Assembly (NCBI RefSeq): GCF_001704415.2
Contig: NC_030813.1
Coordinates: 10,496,001-10,560,000 of the forward strand
Direction of reading: 5' to 3'
Length of the DNA: 64,000 nucleotides
Origin: Capra hircus
Taxonomy: Eukaryota; Chordata; Mammalia; Artiodactyla; Bovidae
The stretch's first letter is position 1, and every line of letters begins with the position of its first letter. The position numbers and the translations under genes are program-made. The notes beneath the pieces are model-generated. The model did no database searches. It saw only the letters and a program-made list of their open reading frames with translations, and was not told the origin of the DNA. Below, piece by piece: positions 12,740-22,956 of this stretch.

Positions 12740-13430
12740 CATTTATAATACATGAAAAAAAAGGAAAGCTTACAATTGTAAAGTCAGTGCAAAAAAGCAG
12801 ACCTGACAAATACTTGAAATCTATACTAAATACTAGAGTGACTGATGGTAAACTGAGAGATGAAAAAACTGCTCCCTAGACCTAGAATACGAAAGAGATT
12901 TCTCCAGAAGGAGGTGTCACAATAATAAAAGTCTGTTCAGTGAAACTTGACTAATTTGAGAACAAGGGCAAAGACAGGAGTAAGAAAACCAGAATATACT
13001 TCTAAAATATCATCAGAATACATTCCTTCTATAAAAAATATAAAATGAATCCATAAAACCTAACAACATGATATGAAAAAAGAAACAGGAAGCAAGAAAT
13101 AGGTCATGGAAAATAAAAACAAAATTGTCTAGAAAAAAATCAATTTGTATGAGAAAATAAAGCTTACGAAATCCACCCACATCTGTCTAATAGAAGTTTC
13201 TGAAAAAGAAAAGAGTGATAGTGAAATAAAGGATATAATCACAATAATAATGGAATACATTTTCACAAAGTGAAAGAAAGGCTTAGTACTTTATTTAAAA
13301 GGCCCTGTCAGATGTTAGAGCCTTTAAAAATAAATATGTAGACACATTCTCCTAAAATTTTGGGATTCAGAGAATAAAGATAGAATCATAAACACTTCCA
13401 TAGGGAGTGGGGAAACAGGTACCAGCTGAC
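12740..13430 (+). repeat. Probable old L1 fragment (ORF1 region)
   Basis: The phrase around 13185-13215 (catctgtctaatagaagttt, then ctgaaaaagaaaag) and the stretch near 13355-13400 (attttgggattcagagaata) follow the wording of old mammalian L1 ORF1-region DNA on the plus strand. The block is purine-rich and A-rich like L1 sense DNA. The limits are guesses, and no frame survives. Confidence 0.45.
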
Positions 13431-14249
13431 AGTGATGTACGCACATAAAATGTAGCACGCAGGACTAGAGACCATAGGTCAGCCCCTCCCACTGCCATGC
13501 ATTGCCTCAGGCCCAACTTCCAACTGCTGGCACCAGACTGTCTTTGCCTGAGAACTTTCTCATCTAATTGGTGCCCGTGCCAGGAAATCCAGTTCCATAT
13601 CCAGTGAACTCCATATCTGATGCCTGGAAAAAATTGAGGAATAGACCCCCCTAGACCTTCACTCTTCAGATGGATTCACTTTGAGGAACATCATCTTAGC
13701 TGAACCTGAGGGATACTCTGCGGGATTAAGTAGGCTTCAGTTACCCAGGGTGGTAACTCACTTGATAACAAAGCTTCTACTGGCCACTTTCCCATCTCTG
13801 TACAGCTTACTCTCTCTGATTCAAATGTTTTTTAGGTTCACTTATAATATCAACTATTCAAAATCAAATGCATGCCTCAAAGTCTACCCTGAGGAAGTGT
13901 AAACTACAAAAAAAAAAAAGGTTTATTAACTTTTATCAGGATTTTCATTAATAGTCATAGAAAAAAGCAAGACCTGCAAAGTTCTCAACAAAAACAAATT
14001 TCCACCTGAAATAATATGCCTCATCATTGGCATATGGAAAAAATAAGATAAATGACAATATGCTAGGACCCAGATACATTTCCTAGGTGCTGAAATATGA
14101 CTTAAAAAAAAAGAGCTAAGAAGAGTAAAAATATTGGAATTAAAAATAGCCCAGATATGTATGTATTGAAATGAAATACCAGGACAAGAGTCATATAACT
14201 CAGTTGAAAGGAAGTCAGTAGAGACTTATTTGTTTTATCAAATAAAGAT
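13431..14249. other. Single-copy stretch, no gene seen
   Basis: The part 13470-13870 is more GC-balanced than its surroundings and may be an old repeat I cannot name. An A-run at 13908-13919 follows it. A 73-codon frame at 13681-13902 has no family resemblance. Confidence 0.4.
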
Positions 14250-16100
14250 GCTTGTGAAAGGCAAAGGAGAAAAGAAAAGGTATACCCATTTGAATGCAGA
14301 GTTCCAAAGAATAGCAAGGAGAGATAAAAAAGCCTTCCTCAGAGATCAACGCAAACAAATAGAGGAAAACAACAGAATGGAAAAACCTACAGATCTCTGC
14401 AAGAAAATTAGAGATACTAAGGGAATATTTCATGCAAAGATGGGCTCAATAAAGGACAGAAATTGTATGGGCCTAACAGAAGCAGAACATATTAAGAAAA
14501 GGTGGCAAGAATACACAGAAGAACTGTACAAAAAAGATTTTCATGACCCAGATAAACACGATGGAGTGATCACTCACCTAGAGCCAGACATCCTGGAATG
14601 TGAAGTCAAATGGGCCTTAGGAAATATCACTACCAACAAAGCTAATGAAGGTGATGGAATTCCAGTTGAGCTCCTTCAAATACTTAGAGATGATGCTATG
14701 AAAGTGCTGATCTCAATATAAAAGCAAATTTGGAAAACTCAGCAGTGGTCACATGACTGGAAAATGTCAGCTTTCATTCCAATCCCAAAGAGACGCAATG
14801 CCAAAGAATGCTCAAACTATCGGACAAATGCGCTCATCTCACGTGCTTAGAAAGCATGCTCAAAATTCTCCAAACCAGGCTTCAACAGTATGTGAACTGA
14901 GAACTTCCAGATGTTCAAGCTGGATATAGAAAAAGCAGAGGAACCAGAGTTCAAATTGCCAACATCACGTGGATCATGGAAAAAGCAAGAGAATTCCAGA
15001 AAAATGTCTACTTCTGCTTTATTGACTACAAAGCCTTTGACTGTGTGGATCACAACAAACTGTGGAATATTCTTAAGTTAATGGGAATACCAAACCACCT
15101 GACCTGCCTCCTGAGAAATTTGTATGCAGGTCAAGAAGCAGCAGTTAGAACTGGACATGGAACAACAGACTGGTTCCAAACAGGAAAAGGAGTACGTCAA
15201 GGCTGTATATTGTCACCCAGCTTATTTAACTTATATGCAGAGTACATCATGAAAAACACTGGGCTGAAAGCACAAGCTGGAATCAAGGTTACCGGGAGAA
15301 ATATCAATAACCTCAGATATGCAGAGGACACCACCCTTATGGCAGAAAGAGAAGAAGAACTAAAGAGCCTTTTGATGAAAGTGAAAGAGGAGAGTGAAAG
15401 AGTTGCTTTAAATTCAACATTCAGAAAACTAAGATCATGGCATCTGTCCCATCACTTCATGGTAAATTTATAGGGAAACAATGAAAATGATGAAAAACTT
15501 TATTTTCTTGGGCTCCAAAATCGCTGCAGATGGTGACTACAGCCATGAAATTAAAAGACACTTTCTCCTTGGAAGAAAATTTGTGACCAACCTAGACAGA
15601 ATGTTAGAAAGCAGAGACATTACTCTGCTAACAAAAGTTCATCTAGTCAAGGCTATGGTTTTTCCAGTAGTCATGTATGGATGTGAGAGTTGAACTTTAA
15701 AGAAAGTGAGCACCAAGGAACTGATGCTTTTGAACTGTGGTGTTGGAGAAGCCTCTTGAGAGTCCCTTGGACTGCAATGAGATCCAACCAGTCCATCCTA
15801 AAGGAGATCAGTCCTGAATATTCATTGGAAGGACTGATTCTGAAGTTGAAACTCAAATACTTTGGCCACCTGATGTGAAGAAGTGACTCATTAGAAAAGA
15901 CCTTGATGCTGGGAAAGATTGAAGGCAGGAGGAGAAGGGGACAATAGAAGATGAGATGGTTGAATCGCATCGCTAACTCAATGGACATGAGTTTGAGTAA
16001 GCTCTGGGAGTCGGTGATGAATAGGGAGGACTGGTGTGCTGCCGTCCACGGGGTCACAAAGAGTTGGACACGACTGAGCAACTGAACTGAATTGAATAGT
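14250..16100 (+). mobile_element. BovB LINE, 5'-truncated
   Basis: This copy runs in the sense direction and reaches the 3' end (ctgagcaactgaactgaatt). Readable pieces are the linker before the RT domain (14230-14721), then FIDYKAFDCVDH with the Ala of YAKAFD missing, QGCILSPSLFN, and RYAEDTT with the first catalytic Asp changed to Glu (14976-15473). The C-terminal thumb follows (15481-15878). In-frame stops and frameshifts separate all blocks. The element begins in the region between endonuclease and RT, so the endonuclease is missing. Confidence 0.96.
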
Positions 16101-16301
16101 AAAGTAATGGGCGATTCATAGGAAACTTTGGAGAAAGTGGTGTTTGAAAAAGAATATGCAGAAGAAAGTGATAATTTTAAATTAGGTAAATTAATCATTT
16201 CAATTGGTGAGAAAAGTATCAGAAAATATACTGCACCTGATTTTTTAAATGTGAAACAGCATGCTTAGTGACATAGAATAATATTTACATATCTATGATT
16301 T

Positions 16302-16463
16302 CACTTTGACTTTTCACTTTCATGCACTGGAGAAGGAAATGGCAACCCACTCCAATATTCTTGCCTAGAGAATCCCAGGGATGGGGGAGCCTGGTAGGCT
16401 GCCATCTATGGGATCGCACAGAGTTGGACAGGACTGAAATGACTTAGCAGCAGCAGCAGCAGC
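16302..16463 (+). mobile_element. Bov-A2 SINE, single-monomer copy
   Basis: Only the downstream monomer is present, starting in the ACTTTTCACTTTCATGCA linker and ending in a (GCA)n tail at 16446-16463. A perfect 7-bp duplication ATGATTT flanks it (16295-16301 and 16464-16470). Confidence 0.93.
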
Positions 16464-16547
16464 ATGATTTACTTATATCACTAAATTTAGAGAATCTTTA
16501 TATAATAAGAAATGATATCTGAAACTGGGTAGACTTAATCAAGTTAT

Positions 16548-16814
16548 CGGAGAAGGCAATGGCAACCCACTCCAGTACTCTTGCCTGGAAAATCCCATGG
16601 ACGGAGGAGCCTGGTAGGCTGCAGTCCATGGGATCACTGAGGGTCTGACACGACTGAGCAACTTCACTTTCACTTTTCACTTTCATGCATTGGAGAAGGA
16701 AATGGCAACCCACTACAGTGTTCTTGCCTGGAGAATCCCAGGGATGGGGGAACCTGGTGGGCTGCCATCTATGGGGTCGTACAGAGTCGGACACGACTGA
16801 AGTGACTTAGCAGC
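16548..16814 (+). mobile_element. Bov-A2 SINE, complete dimer
   Basis: Both monomers and the linker are present. A perfect 11-bp target duplication AATCAAGTTAT flanks it (16537-16547 and 16815-16825). It is among the better-preserved SINEs in the window and lies only 85 bp from another Bov-A2. Confidence 0.96.
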
Positions 16815-16825
16815 AATCAAGTTAT

Positions 16826-17305
16826 AAGTTTACTGCATGTAATTCCTTTGACGATGTAAACATAATAGAGGAGAACAGACAGAGACCGGGAGATAAAAAG
16901 GGAAAAAACAGTTGGAAGGAAATGGAGAAGTACTATTTTCTTAATTGTACAGAGTGGTAGATAAATAATGTCCAAAACTGAATGGGAAGTAGAGGTCTAA
17001 ATATAGTATTTTAAAAAGGTAACCAATAGAAAATATTAATTAAAATTTATAAATATTTCAGGTTATGGTAAGAGAGATTATATTAACCAAACAAAATTCT
17101 ACAGGCTTTTTAGTGAAAAGTTAGAGTTAACTGAGTTGAAGAATCAAGAACTCAATGTCCTGTTGGCGCAGTTAAATAAGCAGCTCTGAAATCACACTGA
17201 TTGTAACCTTTGGAAGAGTACTTCTCTCCTTCTTCTGCTTTGTTCTTTACATAATAGGGATAATAGTAGTAGATACGTAATAGGGCTATGGTGAGTATTA
17301 AATGA
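16826..17305. other. Single-copy stretch, nothing recognised
   Basis: AT-rich DNA without a frame above about 61 codons and without a recognisable repeat. Confidence 0.5.
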
Positions 17306-17432
17306 TTGCTCAGTTGCTTAGTCCTGTTTGACTCCATGCACCCCTGTACGCCAGACTTCCCTGTCCTTCACTATCTCTGGAGTTTGCCCAAAGTCATGTC
17401 CATTGAGTCAGTGATGCTATCCGACTGACCAT
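17306..17432 (-). mobile_element. BovB LINE 3'-end fragment
   Basis: The segment runs from the BovB 3' terminal region (gctcagttgcttagtcctg) to gagtcagtgatgctatcc, colinear with the same part of the other antisense copies. It is short and diverged. Confidence 0.85.
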
Positions 17433-17498
17433 TTCATATGTAAAAAACTTAAATGTGCCTGCATATTGTGAGAAACCAATAAATATGACAAACCATGA

Positions 17499-18117
17499 AT
17501 TAGTTTGCTAGGGCCGTTGTAACAGAGTATCACAGACTGCGTGACAGCATCAGGACTTGTCTTGCAGTTGTGCAAGCTAGAAGTCCAGGATCAAGGTCTG
17601 GTAAGGCTATGCTTTCTCTGAAGGCCCTCTTCACACTTGTGGTGGGGTTAGCTGATGAGAGAACAACTCCAGTCTTGACAGAATGTTCTCCTTCCAAAGT
17701 GTCTGTGTCCACATTTCTTGTTTTGTATAAGGACACCAGTTGTACTTGGATCAGGGGCCCATTTTACTTCAGTATGACCTCATTTTAACTAATTACATCA
17801 ATGACAGATCTACTCCCAAACAAGGTCACATGCAACATCCTATGGGACTTCCTGCATAGCTCAGTCAGTAAAGCATCTGCCTGCAATGCGGGAGATCTAG
17901 ATTCAATTCCTGGGTTGGGAAGATCCCCTGAAAAAGGAAATGGCAAACCGCTCCAGTATTCTTGCCTGGACAATCCCATAGACAGAGGAGCCCAGCGGGC
18001 TGCAGATAGTGGGATCAAGTGTCAGACACGACTTAACACTATATTTCTTTCTTTTAACATACTATAGATTAGGACTTCAACATATGAATCTGAAGAGGGG
18101 GATACAATTCAATTCCT
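17499..18117 (-). repeat. MaLR (MLT1/MST-type) LTR split by a SINE
   Basis: In antisense it shows the hallmark order of mammalian-apparent LTR retrotransposons: ttagtttgctagggccgttg, agaagtccaggatcaagg, ataaggacaccag, gacctcattttaac, and finally aggacttcaacatatgaat. A Bov-tA SINE interrupts it at 17844-18043. It is far older than the ruminant SINE it contains. Confidence 0.85.
17844..18043 (+). mobile_element. Bov-tA SINE inside a MaLR LTR
   Basis: The tRNA-like head starts at gggacttcctgcatagctca, and the body ends at gtcagacacgacttaacact. The MaLR sequence resumes immediately downstream, which fixes the order of insertion. Confidence 0.93.
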
Positions 18118-18854
18118 AAAAAGTTATTTTGGAACAGCCACATATATACTATTTAGAGTTACAGATTGAACTGTCAGACAAACTAGAAGCAGAAAAGGAC
18201 AAAAGTAAGCTGAAGTTACGGCAATGGCCAAAAAGGAGACTACTTTCCACACTGTGTCCACTTAGATGGTGTACAATTTAAACACTTAAAATGTACGTAT
18301 ATATCCCTTCAGTAACCATACAAAGGATAATGTGAGAAATTGTTCATTTTAACCAACTAAAGATTAATAGTAATCATGAAACACAATCTGCAGATAAATA
18401 CAATCTTAATATTTTAGCACCATTTTTTCAATCATTGAAGTGATTTACGTTGCAGCTTGATCTGAAAATCTTGTTAAACTAAATCTTATATTACAACCTG
18501 TGGCATACCCAAAACTCATATTTTAAGGCCATAATTTATTTTTTGTTTTAAATTTTGACAAATAACTTTGAAATAGAGGCACCAGGATTGAAGCATCAGC
18601 CTTTTCTACCTGGAAATTTTACTGAACAGTTTATTAGATAAGTTCAATTTATCTGTCAGACATGATATATATTTGTAACATAATTTTTAAATTGCGACAT
18701 GGTATTTTTATCACTTATGCCAGTCAAAAGCATCTGTTTGAAGGCAACTACAGTTTTCAAATGATTTTAGCAGAACTGGCTTTTTTCATCATCAAAGAGA
18801 CTTTCCTGACCTAAACTGTCTCCTTAATCCAAAATGGTCTCCCTCTATCTGTAA
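18118..18854. other. Single-copy stretch, nothing recognised
   Basis: No named repeat and no plausible frame. Confidence 0.5.
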
Positions 18855-19230
18855 AGAAGGCTGAGCATGAAGAATTGATGCTTTTGAACTATGGTGTTGG
18901 AGAATACTCTTGAGAGTGCCTTGAACTCCAAGGAGATCAAACCAGTCAGTCCTGAAGGAAATCAGTCCTGAATATTCATTGGAAGGACTGATGCTGAAGC
19001 TGAAACTCCAATACTTTGGTCACCTGATGTGAAGAAGTGACTCATTAAAAAAGACCGTGATGCTGGGAAAGATTAAAGGCAGGAGGAGAAGGGGATGACA
19101 GAGGATGAGATGGTCAGATGGCATCACCAGCTTGATGGACATGAGTCTGAGCAAGCTCTAGGAGTTGGTGATGGACAGGGAAGTCCATGGGGTCACAAAG
19201 AGTCGGACTGAGTCACTGAACTGACTATCC
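18855..19230 (+). mobile_element. BovB LINE 3'-end fragment
   Basis: The segment corresponds to the C-terminal coding part and 3' end of BovB, ending gagtcactgaactgac. It is heavily 5'-truncated and has no RT core motif. Confidence 0.92.
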
Positions 19231-19814
19231 ATCCATAGATATTTTAGTTCCCATTATCCTAATTTTATTTTTAATTTATTTTTAAATTTTATGTAGCACT
19301 TATTATTTGAAATACCATTTTGTATTTTACTTGTCAGTTACTGTCTGCCACTGAATTGTAAATGCAATGAGAGAAAATAATTAGTGTGTCACATTTCTGT
19401 CGGTATCCTTAGATCTCACAGTGGCATGTGGTACGAAAGAAAACATATTACTATAAAGCACAATAAATAACTGTTTAATAGATGAGAGTCGTGCAAAAGA
19501 AAAAACAAGGATCATTTTAACTAATTTTTCTATTAACATTCTTATTTTTGTTTCAAGTTTAAACAGATAAAAAAGATTACTTACAAGGCAGTCTTGTAAG
19601 AAAAGTTCTTTCTTTATATCTATTCAAATGTGAATTATTCAGATTATTTTAATGAAAATTTTAAGTGAAATCTTTTTGTATAAATATAAAACTTTGCTCT
19701 CCAACTCTAGTTTTAACTTATTTTTACAAATTTTTAACTGTTAAGAAAAACTACCTCTAAATTTCAAAACAAGCAAAAAAATCTGATTGGTATATCTTTA
19801 TGATATCATATGGG
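19231..19814. other. AT-rich single-copy stretch
   Basis: No repeat or coding signal is seen. The region is dominated by A/T runs. Confidence 0.5.
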
Positions 19815-20005
19815 GGAAAATGCAGGAGACTTAAGAGACCCAGTTTCAATCCTTGGGTGGGGAAGAACCCCTGGAGAATGGTAGGGCAGCCCACTCCAGT
19901 CTTCTTACCTGGAGAATCCCATGGACAGAGCAGCCTGGTGGGCTACAGTCCATAGGGTTGCAAAAGAGTCGGACAGAATTGAAGTGGCTTAACACATGCG
20001 TGCAT
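19815..20005 (+). mobile_element. Bov-tA SINE, head-truncated
   Basis: The copy begins within the tRNA-derived part (gcaggagacttaagagaccc) and continues through the BovA body to gacagaattgaagtggctta. Frames of 60-64 codons follow it on both strands and are not genes. Confidence 0.9.
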
Positions 20006-20551
20006 GAAAGAAAAAACCATCTAAGCACTGTGATTTATGATATTTAAATTTAAATATGAATCTTACCCAGAAAATCTTATAACATGCCCTTATTAAATAC
20101 ATAGCTTTTCAAATACTTCAAATTGATCTGAATATCTTTCTGAATGTCTTCTTTGTTAGTGAATGGAATAAAATTTTTGACAGGTTTTCAAATTTTATAT
20201 TAGCCTTAAGGTCATAATTTTACTTTTTTTTTTGAAAATTGCCCTATAATAAAATTAGAATATATTACAGAATGTATATAATAGTTATGTTACTTTTGAG
20301 AGAAATAATGAACACCTACACAGTTTAAGAATAAGAACATTACCAATAGCATGAGGATCTCTCATATGCGTCTAAATGATGTCCTCTCTCCATCTCAGAG
20401 GTATACACACTCCTCTGAAGTTCTATATATGTATTTTCCTGTAATTTCTGATACTTAATTTTTGGATGCCATAAGGTTTATTCAGATAAACTCTAAAAAT
20501 TGCTTGGTATAAATATTTTTTCTACATCTTTAACAACGTAAGTAGGTCCTC
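20006..20551. other. AT-rich single-copy stretch
   Basis: No repeat or coding signal is seen. Confidence 0.5.
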
Positions 20552-20558
20552 TCACTAT

Positions 20559-20701
20559 TTTGAGCTTCCCTGGTGGCTCACACAGTAAAGAATCTGCCTG
20601 CAATGTAGAAGACCTGGTTTAATCCCTGGGTTGGAAAGATGTCCCGGAGAAGGGAATGGCTACCCACTCAGAAAGTCAGACACAACTGAGCAATGAACGC
20701 T
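20559..20701 (+). mobile_element. Bov-tA SINE with internal deletion
   Basis: Head and tail are present, but the central part between cccactc and agaaagtcagac is missing, shortening it by roughly 70 bp against its relatives here. A perfect 7-bp duplication TCACTAT flanks it (20552-20558 and 20702-20708), so the deletion is internal to a normal insertion. Confidence 0.92.
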
Positions 20702-20867
20702 TCACTATAGTTTCTCAAGCCCCTTAAAAAATGCAAAATACTAAAGTCAAGATACATAATGGAATTAAATGCTTCAGGAGAAGCCTGGACTAACACAGAC
20801 TTTAGTAAAAAGCAAACTAAAAGAAGATGCAACATGATGCAGTTGTTAAGAATATATTTGATTTTAG

Positions 20868-21003
20868 TTGTTGTTTGTCATTTAGTCGCTCAGTCGTGTC
20901 TGACCCTTTTGCAACCTCATCGACTGTAGTCTGCCAGGCTCCTCTGTCCATGGGATTTCCAAGGAAAGAATACTGAAGTGGGTTGCCATTTCCTACTCCA
21001 GTA
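20868..21003 (-). mobile_element. BovA-type SINE, truncated
   Basis: Only the BovA monomer part is present, in antisense. A perfect 9-bp duplication TGATTTTAG flanks it (20859-20867 and 21004-21012). Confidence 0.93.
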
Positions 21004-21069
21004 TGATTTTAGACTGTGTGTAAAAACATATCATCAACAGGGAAGGAAGTGACATTTATTTTGTGCTTT

Positions 21070-21214
21070 GTTGCTGTTGATATTTAGCCACTAAGTCCTG
21101 CCCCACTCTTTATGACTTTATGGACTGTAGCCTGTCAAGTTCCTCTGTCCGTAAGATATTCCAGGCAAGACTGCTGAAGTGGATTGCCATTTCCTTCTCC
21201 AGGGGATCTTCTGC
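21070..21214 (-). mobile_element. BovA-type SINE, truncated
   Basis: An antisense BovA monomer, more diverged than its neighbour 67 bp upstream. A short 6-bp duplication TGCTTT is visible (21064-21069 and 21215-21220). Confidence 0.87.
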
Positions 21215-21220
21215 TGCTTT

Positions 21221-21639
21221 TAGGAAGAGGAAAAATACAACTTACAATAAATATATATTTTCTAATATGTTAAAAATACACACAAACACCTACCATTATC
21301 AAATGAATTTTTTATTCAGAAGTTTAAAAATAGCCTTGTTTTTACTTAGTACTTACCACACACAAAACAACAATGCGTTTGCTACCCACACAAAATAGTG
21401 GATTAGAGGCTAAAATAAACAGAACATTTTTAACATATCATTTATAGTAAGCAACTATGTTTATAAAACACATAAAATGGCAGCTGAGCAAACTGTAAAA
21501 TTGGCTGTAAACAAACTAAAATATATTGCTTCTGTTGCAATGACATATAAACATTTTTCTAATTGCATATTGAATCTGTTGATAATAATTTCACTTATTA
21601 TAATAACCTCCAGGTTTATCAAAAATGATAGGACTTCTT
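21221..21639. other. AT-rich single-copy stretch
   Basis: No repeat or coding signal is seen. Confidence 0.5.
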
Positions 21640-21765
21640 TTTTTTATAGCTGTGTACTATATTTATTACAATGAAGCAATGGTGTGAAGTGATATGTGAA
21701 TCACATTTTCTCAATCCATTCACCTGTTGACAAACACTTGCCTTTTTCATTAATAATGTATTCTG
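21640..21765 (-). repeat. Old L1 fragment (ORF2 3' region)
   Basis: The antisense text ttttttatagctgtgtacta followed by gaatcacattttctcaatcc and attcacctgttgacaaacac follows the familiar L1 ORF2-end wording. It is strongly diverged. Confidence 0.55.
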
Positions 21766-21889
21766 GGTTTAGGTGAATGATGAATCAAAATAAAGTACAA
21801 ATAATTTAAATGTCTATTTTATCCATGTATGACTATGTGATTATATTCTGGCTAAGGAGATACAAACAGAAGTGGTTTTGCACAGCTTC

Positions 21890-22180
21890 TAGAAAATACC
21901 TTTAAGGGAAAGATTAAAGCCCTCTCCTCTCTTTCTGCTTGGTAGACAGTACTCTAGCAGCCACATAGATCAGGAGTTGAGCTGTGGAATGGCTATTTAT
22001 GGCAAAGTAATAAAATTAAAGGATATCAGGAGTCTGACTTCATGGAGAACTGATCACACAAGCTCTGAACTTACTACTTTTAGAATTTCAAAACTTGAGA
22101 AAAGATTCGTTATACATGGTTATTTTGGTTTAATCTGTTACATGCAGTCAAATCTAATCTTGGCTAATATAAAGCCCTTT
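21890..22180 (+). repeat. Possible MaLR (MLT1-like) LTR remnant
   Basis: The order ctagcagccacatagatcag, then the rather conserved end ggtttaatctgttacatgca followed by a gtcaaatctaatctt stretch, recalls the 3' part of sense MLT1-type LTRs. An open frame of 130 codons (21977-22369) overlaps it and extends beyond. It has no family resemblance, and I do not call it a gene. Confidence 0.4.
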
Positions 22181-22956
22181 TTAAAAAGGTTTTTAAATCT
22201 AGCTTTTAACAGAGTGCAAGTGATTGTTGAAGAATTAGTGCTCTATGGCCAAGTAGGACTTTACCAAAAATTAGATGGAAAGTATTATGTAAGAATATCT
22301 ATCAATATATACTCCCTTACTAATAGGTTAAAGAGTTGCCCTGCTTCTTTAGTTTACAAGGTTTCTTGAGATACTGGATTTTCAGTGCTAAAATTGTAAT
22401 AGTCTTGTGCAACATGGAATGTTTGGTATTGTCTATTTAGTCTATACAATGTACAAAAGAAGGAAATAAATGAGTAATTCATTATATTTAGAGACAACAA
22501 TTAATGTAAAACTTTCATTCTTAATTAAAAATGTCATTCTTCAGGTTATGGCATATTAGTTTATTTCTGACCTATGTACTTATTATATACTTACTAATAG
22601 TAACTAGAAAGGTAGAAAAATAAACAAACAAGCAAAAAAATCTTTGTTGAAGACCTCAGAGAATGAGCAAGAGGCCAATAACTTGTAAGGCAAGAGAAGA
22701 AAAAGAAGAAAATTCTGGAGAAGTGGGCCAAATGGGGCCTCTTGCCTGTAGGAGGTGTTTACAAGAAGTTCAGGAATTGACCCACACTTCTATAGACATC
22801 TGCTAGGGATAAGGAAATGAAGACCTCGTCAACTATATAGTTACATGAAAAAACAATCTGGTCCCAATCTTCCATCATTCAAAAAATCATCTCTTATGGG
22901 ACTCAGATATAAATGTAAAGGGAAAACTGTAAAGTTTCTTAAAGATAATAATGTAA
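22181..22956. other. Single-copy stretch, nothing recognised
   Basis: No named repeat. The tail of the 130-codon frame noted upstream is the only open feature. Confidence 0.45.

Noticed and set aside
14230..14721. Host-gene-like frame of 163 codons
   Set aside because: The wording (SEAEDIKKRWQEYTEELY-type linker, HLEPDILECEVKWAL) is BovB, shared with several other copies in the window.
16446..16463. (GCA)n tract as a coding trinucleotide repeat
   Set aside because: It is the tail of a Bov-A2 SINE bounded by its target duplication.
21977..22369. 130-codon plus-strand frame
   Set aside because: It starts in what looks like an old LTR, has no family resemblance and no splice or regulatory context. 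Length alone is not sufficient in 64 kb.
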